Assembly (NCBI GenBank): GCA_022266195.1 | Contig: WHVY01000004.1 | Coordinates: 575,501-639,500 of the forward strand | Direction of reading: 5' to 3' | Length of the DNA: 64,000 nucleotides | Source of the DNA: Tetranychus cinnabarinus | Lineage: Eukaryota > Arthropoda > Arachnida > Trombidiformes > Tetranychidae | In this document: piece after piece, positions 30,301 through 41,800 of the stretch | How the letters are laid out: each line of letters begins with the position of its first letter | How positions within the stretch are numbered: position 1 is the first letter of the stretch | Program-made: the position numbers and the translations under genes | Notes under the pieces: generated by a model | Database searches by the model: none | What the model saw: only the letters and a program-made list of their open reading frames with translations | What the model was told of the DNA's origin: nothing

Positions 30301-30529
30301 ATGCATTTAGTATTTTAGTTATATTTTGACCCAAAGCATTTCTGTTGGTAGAGGAAAAAGGAAAAGACAAAAGTGAATGGAAATGTTATTCGGGGAATGA
30401 ATAAGTTTCAATATCTTACCCTTTCTCAATGACATCTTCTTCCTCATTGAGTGTAAAAATGAGATTAAATTTATTAAACATAATAATAATTAACACAAAT
30501 ATCCATTGGTTTAAACGATTTATCATCAT
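3395..30529 (-). CDS. Rdl: Rdl-A: RDL-type GABA-gated chloride channel subunit, 8 exons
   Basis: Cys-loop ligand-gated chloride channel subunit in the neuronal plasma membrane. Exons on minus: 30529-30420, 30341-30256, 27603-27536, 27120-26894, 8684-8602, 8353-8216, 4779-4262, 3736-3395. They sum to 1,572 nt, keep one frame and encode 523 residues. Signal peptide is about residues 1-27. Exon 2 has YDKRVRPNYGG. Exon 4 has the FYFRQ and WVPDTFFANEK segments. Cys-loop cysteines are 171 and 185. Loop C has TTGNYSRL. TM1-TM3 lie in exon 7, with pore motif PARVSLGVTTVLTMTT, and TM4 in exon 8. The 2' pore residue, alanine in wild-type Drosophila RDL, is Ser287. The TM3-TM4 loop is about 150 residues with an alanine run. 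Intron 4 is 18.2 kb. The gene is head-to-head with a paralog. The first of two adjacent ATGs was taken as start; the second, one codon later, is equally possible. Confidence 0.94.
3737..4261 (-). other. Rdl-A intron 7
   Basis: A 525-bp intron in phase 0 within the region coding for the TM3-TM4 loop. The donor reads gttagt rather than gtaagt. I see nothing else in it. Confidence 0.6.
4442..4741 (-). other. Gene-conversion-like tract, Rdl-A copy (TM1-TM3)
   Basis: This 300-bp part of exon 7 (residues 251-350) matches 44955-45254 of Rdl-B, read in the opposite orientation, at 299 of 300 bases. The only difference is synonymous (GCA versus GCC). Both borders are abrupt: the preceding codons (KIKFS versus EIKFA) and the following ones (IEQLTK versus FEQMNK) differ. 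The identity includes almost all third codon positions, so purifying selection on protein cannot explain it. Confidence 0.85.
4780..8215 (-). other. Rdl-A intron 6
   Basis: A 3.4-kb AT-rich intron with GATGA-type low-complexity runs (for example near 6140-6175 and 6935-6960). The open frames here are biased low-complexity sequence with no recognisable domain. No transposon ends seen. Confidence 0.5.
15478..16512. repeat. Possible degenerate inverted-repeat element
   Basis: CCCAATGAACATA at 15478-15490 is repeated in inverted orientation at 16500-16512. Related GTGAGT/GACTCA-rich sequence lies just inside each end. The inner flanks agree only loosely, and no target-site duplication or protein is visible. 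It could be an old non-autonomous transposon that contains the tRNA-like piece, or chance. Confidence 0.3.
16175..16256 (+). repeat. tRNA-derived (SINE-like) fragment with intact Pol III boxes
   Basis: TAGCCGAGTGG at 16188-16198 fits the tRNA A box, and GGTTCGAAACC at 16232-16242 fits the B box. The T-arm can form (GGG with CCC around TTCGAAA). I cannot pair the seven bases before the D-arm with those after the T-arm, and the anticodon arm is short and irregular. A working tRNA is therefore unlikely. The D-arm looks like that of a serine or leucine tRNA. A SINE head or tRNA relic is the best call. Confidence 0.55.
19604..19927. mobile_element. Foldback MITE, 324 bp, TA target duplication
   Basis: The two halves are near-perfect reverse complements, starting CTGGGTTATTCAAAAGT and ending with its complement, with long arms (roughly 110-145 bp) around a short centre. 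TA lies on both sides (19602-19603 and 19928-19929), as for Tc1/mariner-type insertions. It codes for nothing recognisable and needs a transposase from elsewhere. The Tc1 element nearby has different ends, so it is not the obvious partner. Confidence 0.8.
21431..22689 (+). mobile_element. Complete Tc1-family transposon, 1,259 bp
   Basis: Terminal inverted repeats begin CAGTGCGTCGC on the left and CAGTAGGTGTC on the right and share AAAAATAACCAACCA. TA duplications lie at 21429-21430 and 22690-22691. One uninterrupted transposase frame fills the middle. It sits inside intron 4 of Rdl-A, opposite to the gene's direction. Confidence 0.93.
21591..22589 (+). CDS. Tc1-family DDE transposase, intact
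   Basis: A 332-residue cut-and-paste transposase. The N-terminal part has two helix-turn-helix regions (about residues 17-50 and 83-112) joined by a GRPR hook at 59-62, as in Tc1. The catalytic triad is Asp150 (IFTDES), Asp236 (QEDNDPKH) and Glu271 (NPIENLW). There are 34 residues between the last two, the DD34E signature of Tc1. Length is normal and there is no frameshift or stop. With good ends and TA duplications, the copy looks recent and possibly still active. The ATG at 21591 is preceded by about 160 bp of element sequence, typical spacing for the family. Confidence 0.93.
   Translation: MYISLNKCYEIVFLHLNQYGQKFSQSKISKLLKCSLNQVKYWVKRYQDDDDASYSSSSGRPRATSSRDDERIVDLANDDKDLTANQIATKIQRRGKRLSKSTICRRLKEAKARFEQKMQKPLLSERQIKVRLQWALEHRDFDWNKVIFTDESTFQLFANKKKVWQLPGARKVNRTVKHPGKVHVWGCFCSNGFGKLYIFTRNLDARLMLKIYKYKLLPSAKKFFGDQNSDWVLQEDNDPKHRSKLCTAWKVENGVNVLTWPSHSPDQNPIENLWHILKIRLSAKKFTSIPALKQAIRKEWKKLETDLAEKLVESMPKRIEALINNGGDYTLF
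27121..27535 (-). other. Rdl-A intron 3
   Basis: A 415-bp phase-0 intron. The equivalent intron of Rdl-B is 9.9 kb. Nothing else seen. Confidence 0.6.
27604..30255 (-). other. Rdl-A intron 2
   Basis: A 2.65-kb phase-1 intron with pyrimidine-rich and GAA-type runs (near 29590-29625 and 29845-29895). No gene, RNA or bounded repeat recognised. Confidence 0.5.
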
Positions 30530-30640
30530 TATCGAGATTTAACCTTTTCTCCGTTTTCCTTTTCACCTTTTTCCACTACTCAAGCAATTTCTTGTAATTA
30601 TTGTTGTTTATTCAATTATTATTTATATTTAAATGATTAT

Positions 30641-31643
30641 TATATTATATTATTTAGATTGGGATTGCAATTTGATATTATTCAAGTTTGTCCGGGTTTC
30701 AAACAAGATAATTTATTAAGATGGGAATGATGATTTTGAGGGAAATAATAATAATATTGATTGTTGTGTAGTTGATCGTAGAGTTGATATTGAAGATGAT
30801 GTTGAGCTTGGTATTGAGATTGGTGTTTGTATTTGTCTTGCTTTTGGTTTTGAGATTTTTTGAGATGTTGATACTCTAGTTGTTGTTGATGTTGATGTTG
30901 ATGATGAGGATGGTGTTGATGGTGTTTTTGGTGTTGTTGATGATGGATGTGATAATGACGATGACAATGATTGGAATGATTTTGATGATAAAAAGGACAA
31001 TAATGGTGTTGATGGCGATGAGGAATAACAAGATGATGAAGAAGATGAATAACCTTCGTTGATCCCGTGAATGTAAGCGTTATAATCATAACACTTAATA
31101 ACAACTAACCCATTGAAATTACACATAGTCCAACATTTCACATAATTTAATAATCACTAAACTATAAAAATGGGTTTTCATTTAAAATCAGCTATTAATG
31201 TACATCACAATATTTCAGGCAAAGAGTAACGAGTAAAAGAGTAAAGAGCAAGAGAGAGAGAGAGAGGAGAAGAGAGAAGAAGAGAGGAGAGAGAGAAGAG
31301 TTGAGATGAGATTGATGAAGAGGATGACGATGAACACGATAAAGATGATTGAAGATAAAGACAAATAAAATCTGACTAAAATAGTAGAAAAAAGATGAAA
31401 ATTGAAATCATTTTTTTGGTGGTTCACAAAAAATAAAATAAGTCAGATAAAAAGACCCAAAACCTCTTTTCTTGTGATGATAATAAAAAGGGAATAATAA
31501 AATTTCGTTGAGATGAAGATGAAGAAAAAAAGAGGAAGAAGAAGAAGAAGCTTAACAGGGATTAATGATATTTACTGGGTAAAACGAATGGAAAAGCTGA
31601 ATCGATAAAATGTCTTTTCATGATAACACCAGATGGGATTGTT
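30641..31643 (-). repeat. Left arm of a giant palindrome upstream of Rdl-A
   Basis: This 1,003-bp arm is the reverse complement of 31741-32743, with the centre of symmetry at 31692. In the stretches I compared base by base, the only differences are two near the spacer (around 31613-31619). Outside 30641 the match falls quickly to that of diverged paralogs (5' leaders of the two genes). In the Rdl-A direction the arm holds a CT-rich tract (GAGAG repeats on +, about 31250-31305) and a CAT/CAA-type low-complexity segment that leaves two overlapping frames open, of 140 and 141 codons. Confidence 0.92.
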
Positions 31644-31740
31644 CTCAGAACGAAATGCTGAACAAATGCAAGAACAATCAGAACATTTTGAATCCTTTTT
31701 TCTCCTTCAACATTCACTCCGGTACAAACTGTTATCAAAT
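31644..31740. other. Palindrome spacer
   Basis: 97 bp of unpaired sequence between the arms, bounded by CCAGATGGGATTGTT on the left and its complement on the right. It is the only part of the 2.1-kb intergenic core that can differ between the two promoters. It is a candidate place for a bidirectional control element, but no motif is convincing. Confidence 0.6.
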
Positions 31741-32743
31741 AACAATCCCATCTGGTGTTATCATGGAAAGATATTTTATCGATTCAGCTTTTCCATTCGT
31801 TTTACCCAGTAAATATCATTAATCCCTGTTAAGCTTCTTCTTCTTCTTCCTCTTTTTTTCTTCATCTTCATCTCAACGAAATTTTATTATTCCCTTTTTA
31901 TTATCATCACAAGAAAAGAGGTTTTGGGTCTTTTTATCTGACTTATTTTATTTTTTGTGAACCACCAAAAAAATGATTTCAATTTTCATCTTTTTTCTAC
32001 TATTTTAGTCAGATTTTATTTGTCTTTATCTTCAATCATCTTTATCGTGTTCATCGTCATCCTCTTCATCAATCTCATCTCAACTCTTCTCTCTCTCCTC
32101 TCTTCTTCTCTCTTCTCCTCTCTCTCTCTCTCTTGCTCTTTACTCTTTTACTCGTTACTCTTTGCCTGAAATATTGTGATGTACATTAATAGCTGATTTT
32201 AAATGAAAACCCATTTTTATAGTTTAGTGATTATTAAATTATGTGAAATGTTGGACTATGTGTAATTTCAATGGGTTAGTTGTTATTAAGTGTTATGATT
32301 ATAACGCTTACATTCACGGGATCAACGAAGGTTATTCATCTTCTTCATCATCTTGTTATTCCTCATCGCCATCAACACCATTATTGTCCTTTTTATCATC
32401 AAAATCATTCCAATCATTGTCATCGTCATTATCACATCCATCATCAACAACACCAAAAACACCATCAACACCATCCTCATCATCAACATCAACATCAACA
32501 ACAACTAGAGTATCAACATCTCAAAAAATCTCAAAACCAAAAGCAAGACAAATACAAACACCAATCTCAATACCAAGCTCAACATCATCTTCAATATCAA
32601 CTCTACGATCAACTACACAACAATCAATATTATTATTATTTCCCTCAAAATCATCATTCCCATCTTAATAAATTATCTTGTTTGAAACCCGGACAAACTT
32701 GAATAATATCAAATTGCAATCCCAATCTAAATAATATAATATA
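31741..32743 (+). repeat. Right arm of the giant palindrome upstream of Rdl-B
   Basis: Mirror copy of 30641-31643. It ends about 112 bp before the Rdl-B start codon. It carries the same CT-rich tract (about 32079-32134) and the same low-complexity segment, so both genes share almost the same kilobase of upstream sequence. Just outside the arm, the leaders of the two genes differ by many substitutions and indels. Confidence 0.92.
32243..32702 (+). other. Overlapping low-complexity open frames (possible uORF) in the palindrome
   Basis: Two overlapping frames stay open here (32243-32668, Ser/Thr/Pro-rich; 32280-32702, His/Gln-rich) and in mirror image at 30716-31141 and 30682-31104 on minus. 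Both are products of CAT/CAA/TCA trinucleotide repeats, have no domain, and would lie in the 5' leader of each Rdl transcript if transcription starts nearer the spacer. They could act as upstream ORFs, but most likely they are not genes. Confidence 0.25.
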
Positions 32744-32854
32744 AATAATAATAATAATTTAATTAGGAAAACAAAACAACAATTATAAAAAATTTATTGA
32801 GAAGTGGAAAGGTGAAAAGGAAAAGGAGAAAAGAAGAAAAGAAAAGGTTAAATC

Positions 32855-35800
32855 ATGATTATGATGATAAATCGTTTAAACCAATGGATATTTGTGTTAA
32901 TTATTGTTATGTTTAATAAATTTAATCACATTTTTACACTGAGTGATTTTGATGTCGGTGACAAAGGGTAAGTCGAGCAGATTAAACAAAACCATTTACC
33001 GTCTACTTAACAACCTATTTTGTTTATTCATTACCAGAAATGCCTTGGGCCAAAACATAACCCGAATATTGAATGCATTTTTTGCTGGCGGTTATGATAA
33101 GCGAGTCAGACCTAATTATGGAGGTAAGTTAATCCTGTCCAATCTTGATAATTGGTTAAATTAGCAAATCCAGAATCAATTCCCTTATAAATACTCAACT
33201 TTTAAAGGCTCAAAATCGTTGGCAAAATAACCTAAAGTCTCGATTAAACATCGAGTCGACTCCATCACTGAACCCTACTAAACAATAGCTAAACATAATA
33301 TCACTATGAATACTGAAAAATGCTAGAAATGTTGACCTTTTTTCCCCTGTTAAATATTCAATTGATCAACATTGAAGCAAGAAATTGAAATTGGCTTTGA
33401 AACAATTTTTAAAAATGTAAATCCATTGGAAAATGGGTTTGAACCCAAAGTCAATTTAATTTCATGATTATGTTTGTCTGGTTTGCCTGCTAATTAAACC
33501 ATGTAAAAACATTTGTTACAATCAATTACCCAATGGAAAACAATTGTTAATCATTAATAATCTTTCCTCTGATTCCAGGTCCACCCGTTGAAATAGGAGT
33601 TTCCATGCATATAATTAGTATCAGTACAGTATCTGAGGTTCAAATGGTAAGAGCCATAATTATATATCTTAATGTTGGTCAAACTGAGAATTAATAAGGT
33701 CATGATTAATATTTAAATGGTCGATATTGAGATATCAATTGTAACCTTTGATTGATTGCAATTGTTAAATTTGCTCCATTAAATGGTCATTTTGTTTCAT
33801 ATCTTCAACTATGCGCAGTTTAAACTGGCACAACAATAATGACAATAATAAACGTGTAAACGTCTTAATCACCACGCGATTTGTTGAACCATAGTTTAAT
33901 TAATGTAAGAGTGACAGATGATGATCATTGTGATGATGATGATGATGAGGATGGAGGAAAGATTAAGTGGTAAAAAAAGACTGAGCAAGGAATGGCGAGA
34001 ACAGTTTTTATGGCTAAAAATAGAGTTGAATACTTTTTCCTCTGCTTCTTGGAGTAAATGGTTTACTATATGCGTTCATGTTACAAAATGTTGCATCCAA
34101 ATGAAAAGGATTTTTTCTTAAGGATGATAATGATAATGATGATGATGATGGTGTGGATGAAAAGTCAGTCTCTTGTCATTATCAGAATATAATATTTATC
34201 CTTTGCTCTCATTTTCTTCTTCCTTTTTTTGTTATTCATCAGTAATCATCATCATCATTATGTACAACAAAATACATTTTAATGTTATGTTAAATTTACA
34301 TTTTACAGTTGAAATGATTTATTTTTGTTTAGCCTTTTTCCCTTTTTCCCATTAAACCATCTTCAATTAAGACCATTTTGTCTCTAATCTTTTATTGTTA
34401 CATCTTTGACCACCAATTAATGGTTAATTAAATGTCTAAAAATGACCTTTAATTTGATTCAATTTTCATCTAAATGTTGATACAATTCACTGTTTTAAAA
34501 ACATTGGACTTTTGGTTGAGAAAAATATTGAACAATTTTAAACCTTCATTCGGGTTCATTTGTTTCAATCATTTTCAAGTTAAATTAACGTTTAAAACGG
34601 ACAACAATTTACATGCACTTGAGAGTTGAGTCAATCTGTTAATAAATTGTTTACAATTGTCAGAATGTTTCCTTTAATCTTCCAAATATACTCGTATGAA
34701 GATTTGAATTTACAGTTGTTTGCTTTTCCTCCTTCCTTCTCCTCCTTCACATCCTCTCTTCCTTCCACTATTATCATTATTATTAATATCATTATCAATG
34801 AATACTTGTGACCAAAGAGAGGATAACCTTAACATGATTTGTGGTACCATTGAACTAAAATAACATGAGAAGAAAACATTGAACATAAACTCGGCGTAAA
34901 AAGAGGATTCACTAGATTTGACAAGAATATCATTTCAAGTGCAAACCCATAAAAGGAAGAAACAATATTGAGTTCCACTCAAGTTCAATTCTGTATTAAA
35001 AAGTACCTTCACAAAATACCTTCAACATCTCAAACGTGACCTTTATTCCTGCCTTTCCTCAACATCTTTCCATGTGCTTCTATCGTCTTTCAGTCAAACT
35101 CCAAGCTTCACTCCAAGCTTCACTCCAACTCTCACTCCCTGTTTTCACTCCAACTTTTATCATTTTTCCTCTTTTATTTTCTTCCATCTCTTTATCACAT
35201 TTTTTTTTCTTCTAACGCTTACCTTCTCAACTTTGCGTGATTTACATCGTAATCAGATGTAATCTTAAACAAAACGAACTTCAACTTTACCATTTAGTCT
35301 TTTCTCACATATTTATTCATTTCTCTTCGATTCACTGACTTTTTTTATCACTCAATACAATTAGGTCCATTCAGTGTTACAATGATTGGTCATTGATGAA
35401 ATCATTACTTGATTCAGTTAATGTATCAGTATTGTTGCTCCCAGTTTACTATTCAATTGAGATGTAAAACAATTTGCCATTTTTTGCTTTACTGTTTAGT
35501 ATAATCTAGTTAATTGACTTGCAAGCTCAATTGAAATTTACTGTTGATTTTTTCTTGCTTGTTGGTCATTTTAATCAATAAAAGTAGCCATTTATCAATA
35601 TTAAATGCGTTCGCAAAGGCTTTCATCAACAATGATTAATTATTAATTTTGGGTTTTGTTCTGGGACTTTTGTTTGTTCAACCTTTCAGTCAGTTGAGTG
35701 TTTGATTGTTCAAGTCAATTGCATGTACTAGTTTAACCTTTAATTATCCAATGTAAATGGTAATTGATTTTTAGCTGTTTGCGAAATAACATCAATATTT

Positions 35801-38800
35801 GATTTCTCAGGACTTGTAATCAACGAGATTTTGTGCTTGCCGTTGCTAATTAATGATATTGTTTCTTTACCTTTGTGTTTGATTATTTATTTTACAGATT
35901 TGGTTAATCAACTAACGTATTGAGGCAACGCGTTCATAAAAAAAGCACGCCATAAGCGCCTTTTGTGTTATCAAGTCTGGGTCAAAAATATTTTGTGTTT
36001 ACATTGAAATTTGCATGAATATTCATATTACAAATTTACAATTAAGTTGGATTAATTAGTGGGTTTAGAGGAAGATTTGTTAGTGAATGTTGAATCAACT
36101 GTGTATCAATAGACTGATGGCTGATCAATTTTTCATAATCAACTAACGTTATGTATAATAGCCATGATTACTGATGTGAATGTTAAATTAAAGAGTTATC
36201 AAATGAAATGAAAGAGTCAAAAAAACGGTTCAACTCTAAAAGATTGGGTCAATATTTTGTTTTTGCAAACATATAAAAAGAATGTTTCCATTACAATGAA
36301 AGTTGACCTCAAAAGGTTTACATGAAAAATGACCATTTCAATTCAATCTTCATCTTGAATCTCCTTTTTATTTTCCTTTCATTCCCATCTTCTTTCCACA
36401 AAATGATAATAATGATTGGAAATCATATCTTCCTGGCTCTCTGTTTCCCCATTTCAACCGATTCTCGATGCTTCATTAATTCTGTCTTTGAATATCCACA
36501 ATTCATTTTCAGTTCAAACATTTGCTGAGTCTCATGGTATAATGATAATCAAAATGAGCGAAACAAGTCAACTTTTTTGCCTTCGTTTCTCTTCAATTTG
36601 CTTCTTTGGATTGGATTAGGACAATCCCATGAACCTGAAAATTGTGATTCTTCTTCCATTTCTTGCTCTTCTAAATTTTGCTCCCTTGTCATTTTCATCC
36701 ACTATTTTCTTTGCTCTTTCTTTTTGTTGGCTTTTATTATTCTCCTTTTTTTCATGATATTAGTTGCTCAAAGGCTTGAAATCGATTTTCAATTAGGATA
36801 TCAATATACAGATGCATTTGTATTTGTATTATGTATACACTTTACAGCAAACAGGCTCAGCCTTTTCTTTCATGTATTCAATTGTACGATACAGCTTTGA
36901 GTACAATCCATGTTGTTGAATCAAAACATTACGATAAGCCAATCAATGTAATGATACAAATACGACTTGACACAGATTATCAACAGCAATAATAGCCAGA
37001 AAAAAACCAACGCATTCTTTTCGTTTTCCAATATTTTATCGACTACATTTGACTATTGTTGATGTTTGAAACAATAAAATGATCCATACGAAAGTACACC
37101 AAATATAATTGATTAACGTTTTTCCCTCCTCCTCATTGTTGATAACTAATTACAAGTTGAGGAAGAAAACACAATGGATAACAATAATTATTATCATGTT
37201 GACTAGTTAGTATTACCACTAAAATATACACACTATCCAATTTGAAAGATTTACTTACCAGACGAGAAACGAGAAAAAAAGTAACTGGAGCAACCAAGAA
37301 AGTAAATCACAGAGTAATTAATCTTAAAACTTGAATTAAACCCTAGATATTGATTGACAATTTTCAATTCTAGACAAGAAAAAAAACTAGACACATTAAA
37401 AGTTAAACAAATTAAATCTATAGATATAAAGATGAAAATAAATTAGTGAAGAAATGAAAATTAAATACAAAATTGCAAGCAATGGCGATTAATTCAGATA
37501 ATAGATGGGGTGAAAAGCAGCAAAGGGGAAAAGAGCCATTTTCAAAATTTGATTAAATCACAATTGAAACATTTATTTTAATTCATTTTGAATCAATTTA
37601 GACTGAATTTGCTTTAAAAAGTTAAACATTTCCTCAATCATGAAAATAAGATGATGAAACTGAAGAGATTTGCAAATTCATAAATTCATAGATTCATCTA
37701 TAAATAAGCCGAAATGGTTAAAGCAAAGATCATTTCATTTGTTGTTGGCAAGATTAACTTGAACTTTTTTTTCCAGATAATATTAATACTCTATTTTGTC
37801 TGTAAAAGTTAATATTTTTTTGTTATTATTACTAATGATTTTGAAGAGAAAGAAAAGAGAGAAAAAGAGAGAAAATAATAAAGCAAAGTTATCCTGAAAT
37901 GAACGATTATAATGATGATAATGATGAAGGCAAAAGTCTTAAGATATTTTCAACTTTTCTGATTTACCGAAATTTTAGTTCAACTTTGTAATGATGAACC
38001 AGATTTTTGAGTTGCCTTTATTTTAAGGTAACAAACAAGCAAAAGGAAAACAAAGGAAAAAGTAAAAAAAATGAAAGAACAGAAAAAATTCAATCTCAAT
38101 CTTGATTCTTATTCCAAGGCTTTTTTTACGGCCTTAAGACTTTTTCCAAGACAATTCTGGTTTCAATTCAATGGTTTATTATTTCCATTCCTTCTGAATT
38201 ACATCGATTCGCATTTTGCCTTTTCCTGGTTACATGAAATAGAGATGATGAAGGTATAACATTTTTTCCTCTTGTTTGATTTCACCCAAGAATCTGTTTG
38301 ATTTCTTCATCGTCATCATCATAATCATCACCATCATCATCTTTATCATCATGATCAGGACAATGTTTTCACATTTCTTTCCTTTCTTTCCTTCCAGTAT
38401 TACAAACAAAACACTTTGCTGTCCATGGTCTTTAAAAGTTCATGGTTATTGATTCAACATTTTTAACAGCAATCAAAAAAGGAACCAACAAAAGATTTTT
38501 GATAACATTGTTTTCGATTTTGCTTGTTCAAGATTCTTAAGTCTCTTTTTTTATCATTTTAAGGCCTTCTTTTTGCATTATCATCTTCATCATGTTTTCC
38601 TCATTTTTCATCTCAACAGATACTCAATGCCTGCTCTTAGGTAACGATTCAATTTTGACCACAAAGATGTGAAAACGAGAAAAAAGATTGAATAATCAAT
38701 CTAATATTATCTTTTAAATTAATATTTTTGTTACTCTAAAAATGATTTTGTTTTCATTACATCATTAAGTTAACAGTAAAAGAGACAGTCAAGAGTGTTG

Positions 38801-41800
38801 AGCTTAACCGAGACGGTTGAAGGTTGCCGGTTGGAGACAGCAGCTTGAAATGGCTTGTTTTACGAGACAAAATGCTGAAAATTTTTGTTCAAAAAACGAC
38901 TTGAATCAGGAAAAGGACGGAAGAAAAGACGAAAGCCTAAAACTCGCTGAGACCAGAAAACTTAGAGTAATAAAATTGAAAGCAATAAAATTTTGGGTCA
39001 GTAAGGGTAAGGGTCACCCATTTCATTTCACAGCTTCTTCTTGGTCTTTGTTTTTAGTGCTTTATTGCTGTGGACATTTTTGTCACAAGAACACTTGTGA
39101 CCTTTTTTAAGTGTAGCAACGGAGGGTTAACGTCCTTTTTTATTCATTTGTCAGTTTAACAGTTTATGGTTCCTGGTTAAGAGATTTGTTATAAATAGGT
39201 TTGATTTGCACTCTCAACAACTAAGGGTGAAATTAACATTTATGTATCACTTGAGATGTGGTTTTACACTCTACAGTAAAATAAATGCTTAACCTCTAGA
39301 CAAAACAATTCAAGTTTGTTTCAAGATTATCTTGATTCCGTTATATCATGTATTAACCATGACAAATCAAATGTTTTTCCTGTTCTCTTCTTTATGGTCA
39401 TCATGTTAAAATACGCTTCTGAAGACTTGAAGCTACATCAACATCTTGAGAAGTGGAAAACAAATTTGTAAATATCTTGAAGAAATTTTCATTCTTGATT
39501 CAGTCTATTTCGGAATGGTCCTGGAATCAGTATGATGTCTATACATTAACATCATCCTTTACTTTTCATACAATAACATTACAAAATACTTGAGAGTGTA
39601 TTAATGGATATTTTTTGTTCATTAACTACAATCGGATCTTCAGTCACTTACTGATTGCTGTCATAGTTTCATTTTTAGCCAGTTAATGTTCAATGTTTCC
39701 AAATATTTGTTCAACGATTTCACTTTGACAACATTTGATTAGGTCAAATTGACCAAAATAACTCAACTTGTCTCATTAAATTGTGAGATTGTGAAAAAAA
39801 TCATTTGTTAATTATTCTAGTTTTAATAATTTATAATACGCGCTAACTCTTTCCCTCCATTTGACTTACTTAGCCACATGTCTTACAACATTGTTAAGCA
39901 ACTGTGAACTAAACTGTGTTGGGTTCATCTTTTTTAAATTAGTTATTATCAAGGTTAATTTAGTGATATGTGATCAATGTAGTGAATCTAACAGGATCAT
40001 TTGCTGTTTGTTAGTTATTGTGCCTTAATTAGGATCTATTATGAAGCGTCTTGGATACAATATTGACTGATACATATGGACTTTTGAAATCTAAGCCTTC
40101 AAAATGGGAAAGAAACGTTCATCTTAAATTTAATCTGCTGAGATTTAAAGACTAATTACACTGGTGTACAAGTCCAACATGGGTTGTAATGACGAAACTG
40201 ATAACTATACCAGAAAAGTTAATTACCGTAATTCCCACGTTTGGTTTTAATCTGAATTTGGAGGAAGAAAATATTCAGCAACAGGATTGTCATTGGCATA
40301 GGATTACCTGAACTTTATGATGGCTATACCCTGTATAATGATGACTTGGTAGATGCTTACAAAATCACTAGTATTGTCAATATGACAGTTTCAGCAAAAA
40401 AGCAGAAAATGTTGATGAATCTTTCATTGATATGATTGTTTGTTGTGATGAAAAGGTGAAAAAGCAAGATTGAGGATGAAAAGAAAATAGAAAAACATGG
40501 GAAAAAGGAATCAAGTTTTATCAATCCAAACTAGTAAAAAAATATTTTCATTTTCAATTCTGGTTCTCTCACTTTAAGCTCACAAACATCAACAGTCTCT
40601 TTTGTATACATTTTGGTAAATGCTGCAAGGTGAGTTGGAGATATCAAAAAAGGAGAGGAAGTTGAAAACGAAATAAGAAAAGGAAGAAAAAGAAAAACAA
40701 ATGCAACTTGGAGTCGCTCACCATTTCAAGTTATAAATATAAGCATCAACAAGAAGGAAAAACAACTGATTCAACTGAAACTGTGAAGCTCTGAACTAGA
40801 GGAGATGAGGACAAGATGGTTTTGACAAGTATATCATCTAACTAACGTTATATTGAGCTAACAAAAGGAGGTAGAAATGGAGAAAGATCAGAATCAAGTG
40901 AAGCCTAAAATGCTAACAAGACCAACATCATCATCATCATCATAATCAACAACAACAGTACTACTACAGGAACAGACAGATGAACAAACAAAAGAATATA
41001 ATATTTCAAAGTGAAATCAGGGTTTCATTATAATGCCAAGATAGAAATATCATTCTTCTTCTTGGAAGTTGACTTTTTTTGATGAGATGATGTCCATGTT
41101 TCATCAATCTAACTGTGAAAATTGGATAGACGCAAAAGAAATAAATGATCCCAGGAAGAGTGAAAAAAACGTACAACATGATGAAGATGGAGAAGAAAAG
41201 AGGTTATCCTAAAAATAACTTAAACTTTGAGAAGCTTTTTTTGTGTACTTTACTCCCAATCAATTCTGGTTAAATTCATATTCCAAGGCTAACTCACATT
41301 TAATAATAATTTTCATTTCTTTACTTAAATTGATCCTTTTCTTTTGGTATCTTCACTCCCAACCATAATAAAAATGATCCTGATTCTTCTACATCAACCT
41401 TTCTTCTCCCTGTTAATCCAAATTGATGATGAAATTAGATTGATCTGATTATCAGTTGAATGGATTATTTACAAACTTTTTCACTTTTCCTTAAAAATGA
41501 AGATCAGCTCTAAAAATTATGATTTCACTTTTATTTCCTTCCATTCTGTTCAACTAAACGATTTCCTATCATAATTGAAAAATTATCGCCATTTGCTTCC
41601 AACTTTATTTCAATTACAAATGAACGTTTGGATGACTTGACATGGCGGGTTACAATGTTGTTTCAATTGCACCAAAATGATTAAATTAATAATGGAAAGA
41701 GTTGGATCAGAAAAAAAGGTTGAATATTATTTATAAAAATTCATTCAATGACAAATTCATGTTTTCAATTTTGTTTATCTCTTATTTTTCATTTTGTCTT

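Noticed and set aside
30641..32743. Palindrome as an assembly artefact
   Set aside because: The flanks differ (two different genes with different introns), the arms contain two differences and a unique spacer separates them. A simple mis-join would give identical arms and no diverged paralogs. Long-read proof is still needed.
36322..36900. Possible small membrane protein in Rdl-B intron 3
   Set aside because: The frames are rich in Phe, Leu and Ser as expected from T-rich DNA, overlap each other in different frames and have no recognisable family.
38817..39110. 97-codon open frame in Rdl-B intron 3
   Set aside because: No domain, no splice or promoter context, and composition like the surrounding intron.
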